Assembly (NCBI GenBank): GCA_965601825.1
Contig: OZ271839.1
Coordinates: forward strand, 2,232,001-2,296,000
DNA length: 64,000 nucleotides
Direction: 5' to 3'
Source: HXMU1420-13 sp965601825
GTDB lineage: Bacteria > Bacteroidota > Rhodothermia > Balneolales > Balneolaceae
Shown one piece after another: positions 36,231 to 44,022 of the stretch (its first letter is position 1; each line of letters opens with the position of its first letter). Made by a program: the position numbers and the translations under genes. The notes under the pieces are model-generated. The model ran no database searches. It had not been told where the DNA came from and saw only the letters and a program-made list of their open reading frames with translations.

Positions 36231-36249
36231 AGTTATCCTCGTAGTTTAT

Positions 36250-38193
36250 TTAGTCTTCAGGTAGTGATCTCTCACTAATTTCATTATTAATTTTGGAAAG
36301 AAAATCAGAAAAATCGAAAGTTCCAATATCTCCCTTACGATGTTTTCTAACAGAAACCGTGCCATTTTCCATTTCCTTGGCACCTATTATTAACATATAT
36401 GGAATTTTGGCAGTTTCAGCATCACGAATTTTAGCGCCAATCTGTTCACTTCTGTCATCAACAGTTATGCGCATTCCATGCTCTTTAAAAATTTCGCCAT
36501 ATTCATGAGCTTTTTCATTCTGCGAATCACTTATTGGAAGTATTCTTATTTGTTCCGGTGATAGCCAAAGTGGGAAATTGCCTGCAAAGTGCTCAATAAG
36601 AATACTTGTAAAGCGTTCCATGCTACCAAACGGAGCTCGATGAATAATAACCGGTCGATGCTTATCATTATCTGATCCTATATAGGTAAGGTCAAAACGC
36701 TCAGGCATGACATAATCAACCTGAACGGTGCCCAATTGCCATTTTCTGCCAATAGCATCACGGATAATGAAATCGATTTTTGGACCATAAAAACTGGCTT
36801 CACCGGGTGCAACGAAATAATCTAACTCCATTTCGTCAGCTACTTCCTGAATTTCTTTCTGCGCTCGATCCCAATATTCCGTATCACCACCATATTTATC
36901 ATCATTCTCATCTCGGTACGATAAACGGATATCAACAGGCATTCCGAATGTGTCGAACACAAATTGCGTGAGTTCAATGGTATTCTTGATCTCATCTTTT
37001 AATTGATCATGAGTACAATAGATATGAGCATCATCCTGTGTGAAGCCACGAACACGTGATAATCCACTTAACTCACCGGATTGTTCATATCGATAAACAG
37101 ATCCGAATTCTGCGAGTCTCATCGGAAGATCACGATAAGATCTTCGATCTGAAGAGTAAATTCTATGGTGATGAGGGCAATTCATAGGCTTCAGCATATA
37201 TTCCTCATCATCAACCTGAATAGGATCATACTGTGAATCCTGGTAATAAGGATAATGCCCCGACGTTCTGTAAAGCTCCAAACTACCAATGTGAGGTGTA
37301 ATTACTTCTTCATATCCACGCTTAAGTTGCTCATCACGCAAAAAGGCTTCCAAAGTACGTCTAAGTGTAGTTCCTTTAGGTAACCACATAGGAAGTCCGC
37401 TTCCAACCATTTGATCGATAAGATAGATACCTAGTTCTTTGCCTAGTTTTCTGTGATCTCTGCGTTTAGCTTCTTCAATTTGATGGAGGTGCTCATCCAG
37501 CATTTTCTGCTTAGGGAAAGAAACTCCATAAATACGAGTCAATTGTTTGGAGTTAATATCACCACGCCAATACGCACCTGCCAAATTAGTAAGCTTGATG
37601 GCTTTCACAATCCCGGTACTTGGAATATGAGGTCCTCGACATAAATCAGTAAATGAGCCTTGTGTATAAAATGTGATGTCACCGTCTTCAAGGCCTTCAA
37701 TTAGGTCAATTTTGTATTCGTTGCCTTTTTCTTTGTAGTAACTGAGCGCATCAGCTTTAGAAATTTCTTTTCTCTCAAAAGTCTCTTTTGTTCTGGCTAG
37801 TTCTAAGAATTTCTTTTCAATAGCTGCTAAATCATCTTGTGTGATTTGTTCATCGCCGAAATCGATATCATAATAGAATCCGGTTTCAATAGGAGGGCCA
37901 ATACCAAATTTAGCTTGCGGATATAGATTTTGAACAGCCTCTGCGAGTAAGTGAGCAGATGAATGCCAGAACGTATATTTACCATCTTCAGAGTCCCATG
38001 TATTTATGGCAATGGTCGCATTTTCAGAAATTGGACGATTTAAGTCCCAAATTTCTCCGTTCACTGTAATACTTAGCGCAACACGTGCGAGACCAGATGA
38101 AATTGATTCTGCGATTTCCTTTCCGGTAATACCGCTATCATAAGAACGTTGCGATCCGTCAGGTAATATTATTTCAATGGAATTTGAAGCCAT
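36250..38193 (-). CDS. thrS: Threonyl-tRNA synthetase
   Basis: A 647 aa enzyme. The N-terminal TGS domain (1-65), the editing domain (about 66-230, with FWHSSAHLLAEA and the TFTDLCRGPHIPSTG region), the class II catalytic core (MLKPMNCPHHHRIY, SRVRGFTQDDAHIYC) and the C-terminal anticodon-binding domain are intact. The Zn-binding set Cys and His in NCPHHH, with later His residues, is visible. First gene of the thrS-infC-rpmI-rplT run. I saw no T-box or RNA leader in the 157 nt upstream. Confidence 0.98.
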   Translation of the reverse strand: MASNSIEIILPDGSQRSYDSGITGKEIAESISSGLARVALSITVNGEIWDLNRPISENATIAINTWDSEDGKYTFWHSSAHLLAEAVQNLYPQAKFGIGPPIETGFYYDIDFGDEQITQDDLAAIEKKFLELARTKETFERKEISKADALSYYKEKGNEYKIDLIEGLEDGDITFYTQGSFTDLCRGPHIPSTGIVKAIKLTNLAGAYWRGDINSKQLTRIYGVSFPKQKMLDEHLHQIEEAKRRDHRKLGKELGIYLIDQMVGSGLPMWLPKGTTLRRTLEAFLRDEQLKRGYEEVITPHIGSLELYRTSGHYPYYQDSQYDPIQVDDEEYMLKPMNCPHHHRIYSSDRRSYRDLPMRLAEFGSVYRYEQSGELSGLSRVRGFTQDDAHIYCTHDQLKDEIKNTIELTQFVFDTFGMPVDIRLSYRDENDDKYGGDTEYWDRAQKEIQEVADEMELDYFVAPGEASFYGPKIDFIIRDAIGRKWQLGTVQVDYVMPERFDLTYIGSDNDKHRPVIIHRAPFGSMERFTSILIEHFAGNFPLWLSPEQIRILPISDSQNEKAHEYGEIFKEHGMRITVDDRSEQIGAKIRDAETAKIPYMLIIGAKEMENGTVSVRKHRKGDIGTFDFSDFLSKINNEISERSLPED

Positions 38194-38350
38194 TTAACAA
38201 AGAAAACTAAAAGTTGATTTATGGGCTGAGAAGATAGAAAAAAAGCTATTCAGTAACATTTAAATGAAGGTGCTTAATTTTTTCATTTTTTGTTGGTTAA
38301 TAAGATGTAGAGATCGGATATTCGACCCGCAATGAATTGCTAAATTTTAT

Positions 38351-40450
38351 ATGCTTGTGAACGACGAAGGCTTCTTTGATTCCCAATGTTTGTTTGTTTG
38401 TGACCAGATCACACTAAAAATCCTCGATGTAAACGAGGCGGCACTTCGATATTTGGGAATTCCTAAATCGGAAGCTCAATCGAAAACATTGCATGAATTA
38501 GTTGATGATGTTCCGGATCAGATTTCAGATCAGATTAAAGCTCATCAAAGATCTTCTACATTCGATAAAGTTTGGAGTTTACGTTCAGAGAATGAAGAGG
38601 ATAAAATCGTACAGTTTTCTACACATGTAATTACCTATCTGAACAAGCCTGCGAAATTGCTAATTGCTCATGATCTGACACCAATTGTCAATGAAAGTGA
38701 AACGGACTTAGTAAGTTCGCCAATAGGTTTTCAAGGATTCCCTCTAGCTGAAATTGAATGGAAGTATTCCGGTGAAATTTTGAGATGGTCGGACAAGGCG
38801 ACTGAACTATTTGGATGGGAAGAGGAAGAAGTAATAAATGATCATAAACTACTTCAAAACTTTGTCTATGAAGAAGATCAGGATCTTGTTTGGGGTAGTT
38901 TTAGGAAATTGGTAAAAGAGCAGCAGGAAAGTTTCTCACTAATTAATCGCAATGTAACTAAAAGCGGAGCAGTTGTTTACAGCGAATGGTATAACTCCAT
39001 TTTGTATGACAACGATGGAAAAGTGGTATCGGTGTATTCATTGGTTGCAAACGTAACAGATCGTGTAGTCGCCTTTAAAGAATCAGAAAAAAGTATGCGA
39101 AGCTATCGCGATTTGTTCGATTCTATGAGTGAGGCCATCTATTTATTGGATCGGGACAACAAAATCCTGATTGCGAATCAGGGAGTAAAGGCTACATACG
39201 GATACGATCCGGAGCAAATCATTGCCAGTGATCAAAGTATCTTGCGTGCTCCCGGTAAATTCGAGTCCAAACAAATGGACGATGTTCGAAAAATGGCTTC
39301 AATAAAGAAGTCTCAAAAGCTTGAAGTCTGGTCTAAAAAGGCAAATGGTGAAGTCTTTTTGACTGAAATGCTGGTGAATAGTGGGAGTTATTTTGGTCAG
39401 GATGTTCTGATTATCATTGAAAGAGATATATCGGATCGAAAATTTGCTGAGGAAGAATTAATTCGAAGAGAAGAATTCTTTAGCCAGTTATTCAATACCA
39501 CACCTTTGGCAATAACTCTATTGAACGCTCATAACGAAGTAGAGCTCGTTAATCACGCTTTTGAGAACTTGTTCGGATATACTTTAGACGAAGTTCGTGG
39601 TCTTGAAATAGATCGATTAATTGTACCGGAAGAAGGAATTGAAGAAGCAATTGCATTAACAAACTCATTAAGCGTTGACCAAAAACAATTAGTACGTAGA
39701 GCTAAAAATGGAGATATGCTGGATGTAATTGTTTATTCAGTTCCTGTAATTATTGAAGGAAATCCGGAAGCTAAATTCGGTTTATATGTTGATGTTACGG
39801 AACGAGAAAGGGCGGAAGAAACCGTTAGGAAATCACTTAAAGAAAAAGAGCTTTTGCTAGCCGAAGTTCATCACCGAGTTAAAAATAATCTAGCTGTTAT
39901 TAGCGGTTTATTGGAGCTTCAGGCTATCTCCAATGATGACCCAAAAGCTAACATGATATTGAATGATAGCAGACTACGTATTCAGTCTATTGCTTTGGTT
40001 CATGAGATGCTTTATCAAAATGAGAATCTATCTGATATTCAAGTTGAGCCATACATTAAAGAAATGATGCAAAGTCTGCAGAACTCTTTTAAGAGCACGG
40101 CTACGCAAGTGAATATTGAATACGATATCGATCCAATTAATTTGATCATTACTCAGGCTATTCCTTGTGGACTTTTGATCAACGAGCTGGTCACGAATGC
40201 CTATAAACATGCCTTTGTTGATCGGGCAACTGGAACAGTAACCATCAGTTTTAAGAAAACCGGAGAAGTTCTCAGGTTATCCATCAAAGATGATGGAACC
40301 GGTCTTGATACCATGAACTTCTCGAAAGGTGGTTCAACCCTTGGAATGAAGTTGATACGAACGATCTCCAAACAATTAAAAGCGGAAACGGAGATTAAAA
40401 ATTCAATAGGAGCCGAATTCATTTTCAGCTTTGAGAAGGCGTATATCTAA
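38351..40450 (+). CDS. Multi-PAS sensor histidine kinase (HisKA_2 family)
   Basis: A 699 aa soluble sensor kinase with four PAS-type domains (about 1-115, 130-250, 250-370, 375-490), then a HisKA_2 dimerisation domain (VHHRVKNNLAVISGLLELQA, phospho-acceptor His507/508) and a HATPase domain with the N box (LLINELVTNAYKHAF), G1 (KDDGTGLD) and C-terminal FSFEKAYI. No membrane segment is seen, so it probably senses a cytoplasmic signal. Such kinases often phosphorylate response regulators of general stress or light systems. Its last 13 codons are duplicated 2.2 kb away beside tRNA-Val, differing only at third codon positions. No response regulator is adjacent. Confidence 0.92.
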   Translation: MLVNDEGFFDSQCLFVCDQITLKILDVNEAALRYLGIPKSEAQSKTLHELVDDVPDQISDQIKAHQRSSTFDKVWSLRSENEEDKIVQFSTHVITYLNKPAKLLIAHDLTPIVNESETDLVSSPIGFQGFPLAEIEWKYSGEILRWSDKATELFGWEEEEVINDHKLLQNFVYEEDQDLVWGSFRKLVKEQQESFSLINRNVTKSGAVVYSEWYNSILYDNDGKVVSVYSLVANVTDRVVAFKESEKSMRSYRDLFDSMSEAIYLLDRDNKILIANQGVKATYGYDPEQIIASDQSILRAPGKFESKQMDDVRKMASIKKSQKLEVWSKKANGEVFLTEMLVNSGSYFGQDVLIIIERDISDRKFAEEELIRREEFFSQLFNTTPLAITLLNAHNEVELVNHAFENLFGYTLDEVRGLEIDRLIVPEEGIEEAIALTNSLSVDQKQLVRRAKNGDMLDVIVYSVPVIIEGNPEAKFGLYVDVTERERAEETVRKSLKEKELLLAEVHHRVKNNLAVISGLLELQAISNDDPKANMILNDSRLRIQSIALVHEMLYQNENLSDIQVEPYIKEMMQSLQNSFKSTATQVNIEYDIDPINLIITQAIPCGLLINELVTNAYKHAFVDRATGTVTISFKKTGEVLRLSIKDDGTGLDTMNFSKGGSTLGMKLIRTISKQLKAETEIKNSIGAEFIFSFEKAYI

Positions 40451-40468
40451 GTGCGTTCTGGCAGATTC
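40411..40468 (+). repeat. Direct repeat copy A (kinase tail plus tRNA-Val 3' end fragment)
   Basis: 58 nt covering the last 13 codons of the kinase gene, its stop, and then GTGCGTTCTGGCAGATTC, the last 18 nt of the tRNA-Val 3' end region. It matches copy C (42622-42679) at 55 of 58 positions. This is the expected leftover tRNA fragment at the far end of an insertion. Confidence 0.9.
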
Positions 40469-40502
40469 AGTTTTCTTATTAATTCCGATATTCTTAGATC
40501 AG

Positions 40503-41288
40503 CTACAATTCTTTCTGATAATCATCAGATTCCCATTTTTCAAAAAAAGAATCTTCCAAAGGTACAAAATATTCTTCTAGATCTGTTCTGTAGACTGAAA
40601 TCCACATAAATGTATTGAACCCTTCAGAAATCTTTGCCTTAACAGTAATGCCTTCATAAACAGAACTTGAGCCATAGTCTGAGTTTTCAATATTATTTTT
40701 AATAGTATCCCATGATGTTTCCACCCATTCATCAAGTGACATAATTTTGACATAAGCTTTATTTTTATATGCAACACTAACTGAATCTCTCCAACCGACA
40801 CATAAAATAGTGTCCTTTTCTGGCGTAAGATACCATGCAATTGCACCTAAAGCACCATATAAACCTTTGCCTTGTCTCTTATCATAAACTCCAATGTCTC
40901 CACAATGTAATTCAGTTGGTAGCAAAAAGACACCTAAACCACCTTCCCAGTCTTTATAACTACGAAGCGTTAACTCAGCTTTTACAGTCAGTATTTCATA
41001 GAACAGAACGACTCCCCATCCTCCTTCGATATTATACGCATCTGAACCGACCCGATGAGCTAATTCTCTTGAATTCATTGTTTGCATAGGCTCAGTTTCA
41101 TCAGCATCATAAAAAGCATTACTATTTTTAGTTGAACCTGTTAACCTTGGAGGTGGTGTATCATTGTCATGTGCTCTTTTTGTAATCCATTCATCAAATA
41201 ATCTCTGTCCTAGTTGTAAAGCAAATTCCCTTACTGCAGGGCGGTTAAGAAACCGAAGTGTAGCGTAAAAAGCTCTTTGAAAAATCAT
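40503..41288 (-). CDS. Accessory protein of unknown function; weak actinoporin-like pattern (cassette 1)
   Basis: A 261 aa protein I do not recognise with certainty. Residues 1-30 form a basic-hydrophobic helix-like start (FQRAFYATLRFLNRPAVREF). The middle (about 85-185) is beta-rich with many Trp, Tyr and Gly: GGWGVVLFYEILTVKAEL, then GVFLLPTELHCGDIGVYDKR and GALGAIAWYL, then ILCVGWRDSVSVAYKNKAYV. The order of these blocks recalls actinoporin or fungal fruit-body-lectin folds, that is membrane-binding proteins, but this is a pattern guess. It lies between repeat copies A and B and is unlike its neighbours in composition. Confidence 0.65.
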   Translation of the reverse strand: MIFQRAFYATLRFLNRPAVREFALQLGQRLFDEWITKRAHDNDTPPPRLTGSTKNSNAFYDADETEPMQTMNSRELAHRVGSDAYNIEGGWGVVLFYEILTVKAELTLRSYKDWEGGLGVFLLPTELHCGDIGVYDKRQGKGLYGALGAIAWYLTPEKDTILCVGWRDSVSVAYKNKAYVKIMSLDEWVETSWDTIKNNIENSDYGSSSVYEGITVKAKISEGFNTFMWISVYRTDLEEYFVPLEDSFFEKWESDDYQKEL

Positions 41289-41723
41289 AATGTACTCCTA
41301 TTAAGTTTCTAAATAGTTGCTGAGTAAACATTTGGTTACCAAAATTCTACCATTTACAAAATAGCAAACATCACTTGAACTGATGAACTAATCAGTAATC
41401 GGGATGTTGATGTGCCTAATTATCTAATTTATATTTACTCGCAATGATAATTTATATATTAAATTGCATTTAACATATGATGTATATAGACGATTATAAT
41501 TAAGTCAATAATTATCATTAAAATCAATTAGGAGTATATCTTTACTGTGATACCGTGCTAGAAAAAATTAGAACTAGAATGTTATTTCATTTAACAATTC
41601 ACTGTATTGTTAATCGGGTGGGCGAATTAAAAGGTAAATATCTAAGTGCGATCTAGCAGATTCAATTTTTTTTTTATTTACAGCTATCTAATTAAAAAAC
41701 TATTTTTAATGATCAAATCTTAA
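41289..41723 (-). other. AT-rich intergenic stretch holding repeat copy B
   Basis: 435 nt with no credible gene. It is very AT-rich, with long A/T runs (for example nine Ts at 41666 onward). It carries the third repeat copy at 41638-41664. About 350 nt of it lie upstream of the cassette 1 gene and could hold that gene's promoter, but I could not find a convincing -33/-7 pair. Confidence 0.6.
41638..41664 (+). repeat. Direct repeat copy B (decayed tRNA-Val 3' end fragment)
   Basis: ATATCTAAGTGCGATCTAGC followed by AGATTCA. It matches copy A at 25 of 27 positions here and loosely for about 50 nt in all, including a T-rich tail after the repeat. It lies between the two cassette genes. Two changes fall in the tRNA acceptor part, so it could not form a functional tRNA end. 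Confidence 0.8.
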
Positions 41724-42599
41724 TTAAGAACAGAATTGTTGATCCTCTGGATAACACCAATGCGAAATTGACATTTCAATTGCATCGGATAACTCAATTT
41801 CACCATTATAGGTTAGGTTGTCTTGTTCATACCAAACATCAATTTGTGCCTCCATCACAAACCAGTCACCAAATATGCTATCACAATTGTGACAGCCAAA
41901 GGAGAGATAAGAGTGACCTACCGTGTGGCTATATCTTTCTTTAATAGTACCGAGTTTCAGGTCTAGTGAATTGTTTGATGCAATAAATTTTTGAGCAAGA
42001 TCAATTATTTCAGGTCTGTATTCTATTTTATTTGATGCCCACATTGCTTCTTCCGGCCTAATAGCACAATTACAAGCCGAGTAAAATGGCGAGTCAACGT
42101 AATATAAGTGATTCACAATCCCACATTTCCAGCATGGCATTTCATAGAACACAAGTTTTACAGTTTGCTCTGTTTTTGCGATTGCAATCTTTTTGAACTG
42201 GATATGATTGAGAATGAAATCCTCAATAAAACTCGATAAGCTAACTTTTCTCCGATTACCAAGATTTACAACTTGGCTTAAATCATTCTGTTCTTCCACA
42301 TAAAAGAGAGGTAGATCAGGTCGTTCATCATTGAGTTTGTGAACAGGATTTTCAAATAACCAACAACCGGTAATACCGTCCCGTTGAAATTTTGCCTGGC
42401 GTTCTTCCGTTTTTTTAAGTGTTTGTGGACTTGTTTGAACTTCAAACGCAATAGGTTTCCCATGATTTGGTATATAAACATCGGCTCGCCAACCAGTACC
42501 ACCTCGCTCTTTAATTGCTTCAATCCCTAGCTTGTCGCAGACTGTGAGAATCTCAGCTTGAATCCTTTCATGTTTACTAATAAAACGTGGATCGAACAT
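41724..42599 (-). CDS. CoiA/PD-(D/E)XK-like nuclease with Cys-rich zinc motifs (cassette 2)
   Basis: A 291 aa protein. The N-terminal half has the CoiA-type nuclease pattern: a helix with Glu16, then Asp40 in GWRADVYI and Glu53-x-Gln55 in IAFEVQTSPQTLKKTEERQ, followed by a Trp in CWLFENP. Later there are CWKCG and CNC near 165-190 and CHNC near 235, probable zinc-binding knuckles. In CoiA proteins the nuclease acts on competence DNA; in other systems such folds restrict or process DNA. Its start lies 63 nt past the 3' end of tRNA-Val on the same strand, with no strong ribosome site. It is bounded by repeat copies B and C. Confidence 0.75.
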   Translation of the reverse strand: MFDPRFISKHERIQAEILTVCDKLGIEAIKERGGTGWRADVYIPNHGKPIAFEVQTSPQTLKKTEERQAKFQRDGITGCWLFENPVHKLNDERPDLPLFYVEEQNDLSQVVNLGNRRKVSLSSFIEDFILNHIQFKKIAIAKTEQTVKLVFYEMPCWKCGIVNHLYYVDSPFYSACNCAIRPEEAMWASNKIEYRPEIIDLAQKFIASNNSLDLKLGTIKERYSHTVGHSYLSFGCHNCDSIFGDWFVMEAQIDVWYEQDNLTYNGEIELSDAIEMSISHWCYPEDQQFCS

Positions 42600-42621
42600 G
42601 GGTTATTTGTCAACCAATTTT

Positions 42622-42679
42622 AGCCGATTTCATTTTCAGCTTCGAGAAGGCTTATATCTAAGTGCGTTCTGGCAGATTC
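42622..42679 (+). repeat. Direct repeat copy C (kinase-tail copy fused to tRNA-Val 3' end)
   Basis: 58 nt matching copy A with three differences, all at third codon positions of the kinase tail: GAA to GAT, TTT to TTC and GCG to GCT. The last 18 nt form the real 3' end of tRNA-Val. No kinase gene leads into it, so it is an orphan tail brought by the insertion or left by it. Confidence 0.88.
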
Positions 42680-42736
42680 GAACTGCCGACCTCCACGATG
42701 TCAACGTGGCGCTCTAACCAACTGAGCTAAGAACGC
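42663..42736 (-). tRNA. tRNA-Val(GAC)
   Basis: On the minus strand: acceptor GCGTTCT/AGAACGC, D stem GCTC/GAGC, anticodon stem CCACG/CGTGG with loop TTGACAT giving anticodon GAC (Val), and T arm GGCAG-TTCGAAT-CTGCC. Discriminator A is at 42663; CCA is not encoded. It is intact. The 3' half from the T loop on is the part repeated at copies A and B. Confidence 0.97.
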
Positions 42737-42743
42737 ATCGGTG

Positions 42744-42773
42744 CAAAGATACGCATTATCCAATTTCCAACAA
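42744..42773 (-). promoter_or_regulatory. Promoter of tRNA-Val
   Basis: TTG at 42773-42771, 19 nt, then TATCTTTG at 42751-42744 on the minus strand: an exact Bacteroidota -33/-7 promoter ending 7 nt upstream of the tRNA. It could also drive read-through into the cassette genes. Confidence 0.8.
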
Positions 42774-42782
42774 GGAAGAAAC

Positions 42783-42831
42783 AATGTTCATTGAGTGTTG
42801 ATTATTGAATATTGTTTATTGTGAAATGTTT
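42783..42831 (+). repeat. Heptad-periodic AT-rich repeat upstream of nusB
   Basis: Seven units of 7 nt: AATGTTC, ATTGAGT, GTTGATT, ATTGAAT, ATTGTTT, ATTGTGA and AATGTTT. They are degenerate around ATTGAnT with strict 7-nt spacing. The patch lies between the tRNA-Val promoter and the nusB -7 box, so some TTG units could also serve as -33 boxes. Confidence 0.65.
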
Positions 42832-42838
42832 ATCTTTG
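42831..42838 (+). promoter_or_regulatory. -7 promoter box of nusB
   Basis: TATCTTTG, followed by CACCC. Several TTG triplets occur 16-23 nt upstream inside the heptad repeat, and which of them acts as the -33 box is unclear. The predicted start suits ATG 42862, not the longer frame from 42805. Confidence 0.65.
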
Positions 42839-42861
42839 CACCCAATTTTTTATACCCAGAC

Positions 42862-43323
42862 ATGATTAATCGCAGACTCGTACGCGAATCCGTTCTTCAA
42901 AGTATTTATGCCTATCAACAAAGTGGTGACACCGTGCAACACGTTGCAGATACTATTCTAAAAGAGGCCACAGGAACGGAAAAAGAGATCAGAAGGTTTG
43001 CTGAACGATTGTTTTTCCAAACATTGGATAATCGATCGCAGTTTGATGAAATCATTTCAAAGCACATTAAAAACTGGGAAATAGATCGACTGGCAATGAT
43101 AGATCGCATGGCACTTCAAATGGCACTGTGCGAATTCATGTTTTTCGAAGATATCCCAACGAAAGTGACCATAAATGAAGCCATCGAACTGGTAAAGAAA
43201 TTTTCTACAGCAAAATCTGGTCGATTTGTGAACGGAATTCTTGATGCATCGCTTGATGAATTAGCAAAAGAAGGCAAAATCAAGAAAACCGGAAGAGGAC
43301 TGATCGACAAGTCTGGCAAATAA
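42862..43323 (+). CDS. nusB: Transcription antitermination factor NusB
   Basis: A 153 aa protein with the all-helical NusB fold: NRRLVRESVLQSIYAY at the start, then RMALQMALCEFMFFEDIPTK and INEAIELVKKFSTAKSGRFVNGILD at the C-terminal half. Acts with NusE on rRNA boxA. Start ATG 42862 is chosen because MINRRLVRES is the conserved N-terminus and the -7 box lies just upstream; the frame reaches back to 42805. The next gene is 3 nt on. Confidence 0.95.
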   Translation: MINRRLVRESVLQSIYAYQQSGDTVQHVADTILKEATGTEKEIRRFAERLFFQTLDNRSQFDEIISKHIKNWEIDRLAMIDRMALQMALCEFMFFEDIPTKVTINEAIELVKKFSTAKSGRFVNGILDASLDELAKEGKIKKTGRGLIDKSGK

Positions 43324-43326
43324 TAA

Positions 43327-44001
43327 ATGACAAATCAAAGAGACGGTTACATCGCAATTGGTGATATCCACGGTTGTGCTCAAACACTAACTATGTTATT
43401 AGAGCGCCTGGATGAAGAATATGGTACCTCAAGAGAGTATGTGTTTTTAGGCGATTATGTGGATCGCGGTCCATCTTCGAAAGAAGTGATCGATATTTTA
43501 ATCGAGTTCAATAAAACGCACACCTGCCATTTTATTCGCGGAAATCACGATCAAATGTTCATGACTTACTATCAGGACAACAAGTACTATGAGTATTTAA
43601 ACTTTGGTGGTGCGCATACACTGGAATCCTACTATGCCACTTGTCCGGATAAGAAAGTTCCATTTAGTCACCTCAAGTTTCTGGCAAAGACAAAACTATT
43701 TCATGAGGCTGAAGAGTGGGTGTTTGTTCATGGTGGATTACCTCCAAATATGACGATTGAAGAAGCTTTATCTGATGAGGATGTGTACAGCAGCTTTCTA
43801 TGGAATCGTGATCATTTAGAAAGTGAAGAAAACAAATGGGAAAAAACCGTAGTTTTTGGTCACACTCCGGTTCGCCAGCCAATCTTCAAAGACAAAATGA
43901 TTGGAATTGATACTGGATGTGTATATGAACAATTCGGGAAGTTGACGGCTGTAATATTACCGGAAAATGACTTTGTTCAACAAAAGAGAATCGATTTTTA
44001 A
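43327..44001 (+). CDS. PPP-family metallophosphatase
   Basis: A 224 aa metallophosphatase with all signature motifs in order: GDIHGC near 12-17, GDYVDRG near 42-48, RGNHDQM near 72-78, a His in FVHGGLPP, and FGHTPVRQP. This is the PPP/ApaH type with a dinuclear metal site; E. coli PrpA or diadenosine tetraphosphatase are relatives. Substrate (phosphoprotein or nucleotide) cannot be told. In tandem with nusB (3 nt gap) and ychF. Confidence 0.9.
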   Translation: MTNQRDGYIAIGDIHGCAQTLTMLLERLDEEYGTSREYVFLGDYVDRGPSSKEVIDILIEFNKTHTCHFIRGNHDQMFMTYYQDNKYYEYLNFGGAHTLESYYATCPDKKVPFSHLKFLAKTKLFHEAEEWVFVHGGLPPNMTIEEALSDEDVYSSFLWNRDHLESEENKWEKTVVFGHTPVRQPIFKDKMIGIDTGCVYEQFGKLTAVILPENDFVQQKRIDF

Positions 44002-44022
44002 AACTATTTATCTATTTAATTA

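Larger units (their letters stand above)
40451..42662 (-). mobile_element. Candidate tRNA-Val-anchored cassette array (non-autonomous integrative element)
   Basis: About 2.2 kb between repeat copies A and C, with the intact tRNA-Val at the right end and a tRNA 3' fragment at the left. A decayed third copy (B, 41638-41664) divides it into two units of 1195 and 1016 bp, each with one gene on the minus strand, the same strand as the tRNA. The whole is more AT-rich in its gaps than the flanks. No integrase, transposase or excisionase is in it, so it needs a recombinase in trans. The layout (T-loop crossover, restored tRNA, remnant at the far end) is that of tyrosine-recombinase islands, and the repeated unit boundaries make it look like an array of one-gene cassettes. 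Confidence 0.7.

Noticed and set aside
38194..38350. T-box or attenuator leader for thrS
   Set aside because: No specifier loop or terminator/antiterminator pair was visible.
42600..42615. TTGACA as a -35 box for the cassette nuclease
   Set aside because: It is only about 10 nt from the start codon, too close to be a -35 element.
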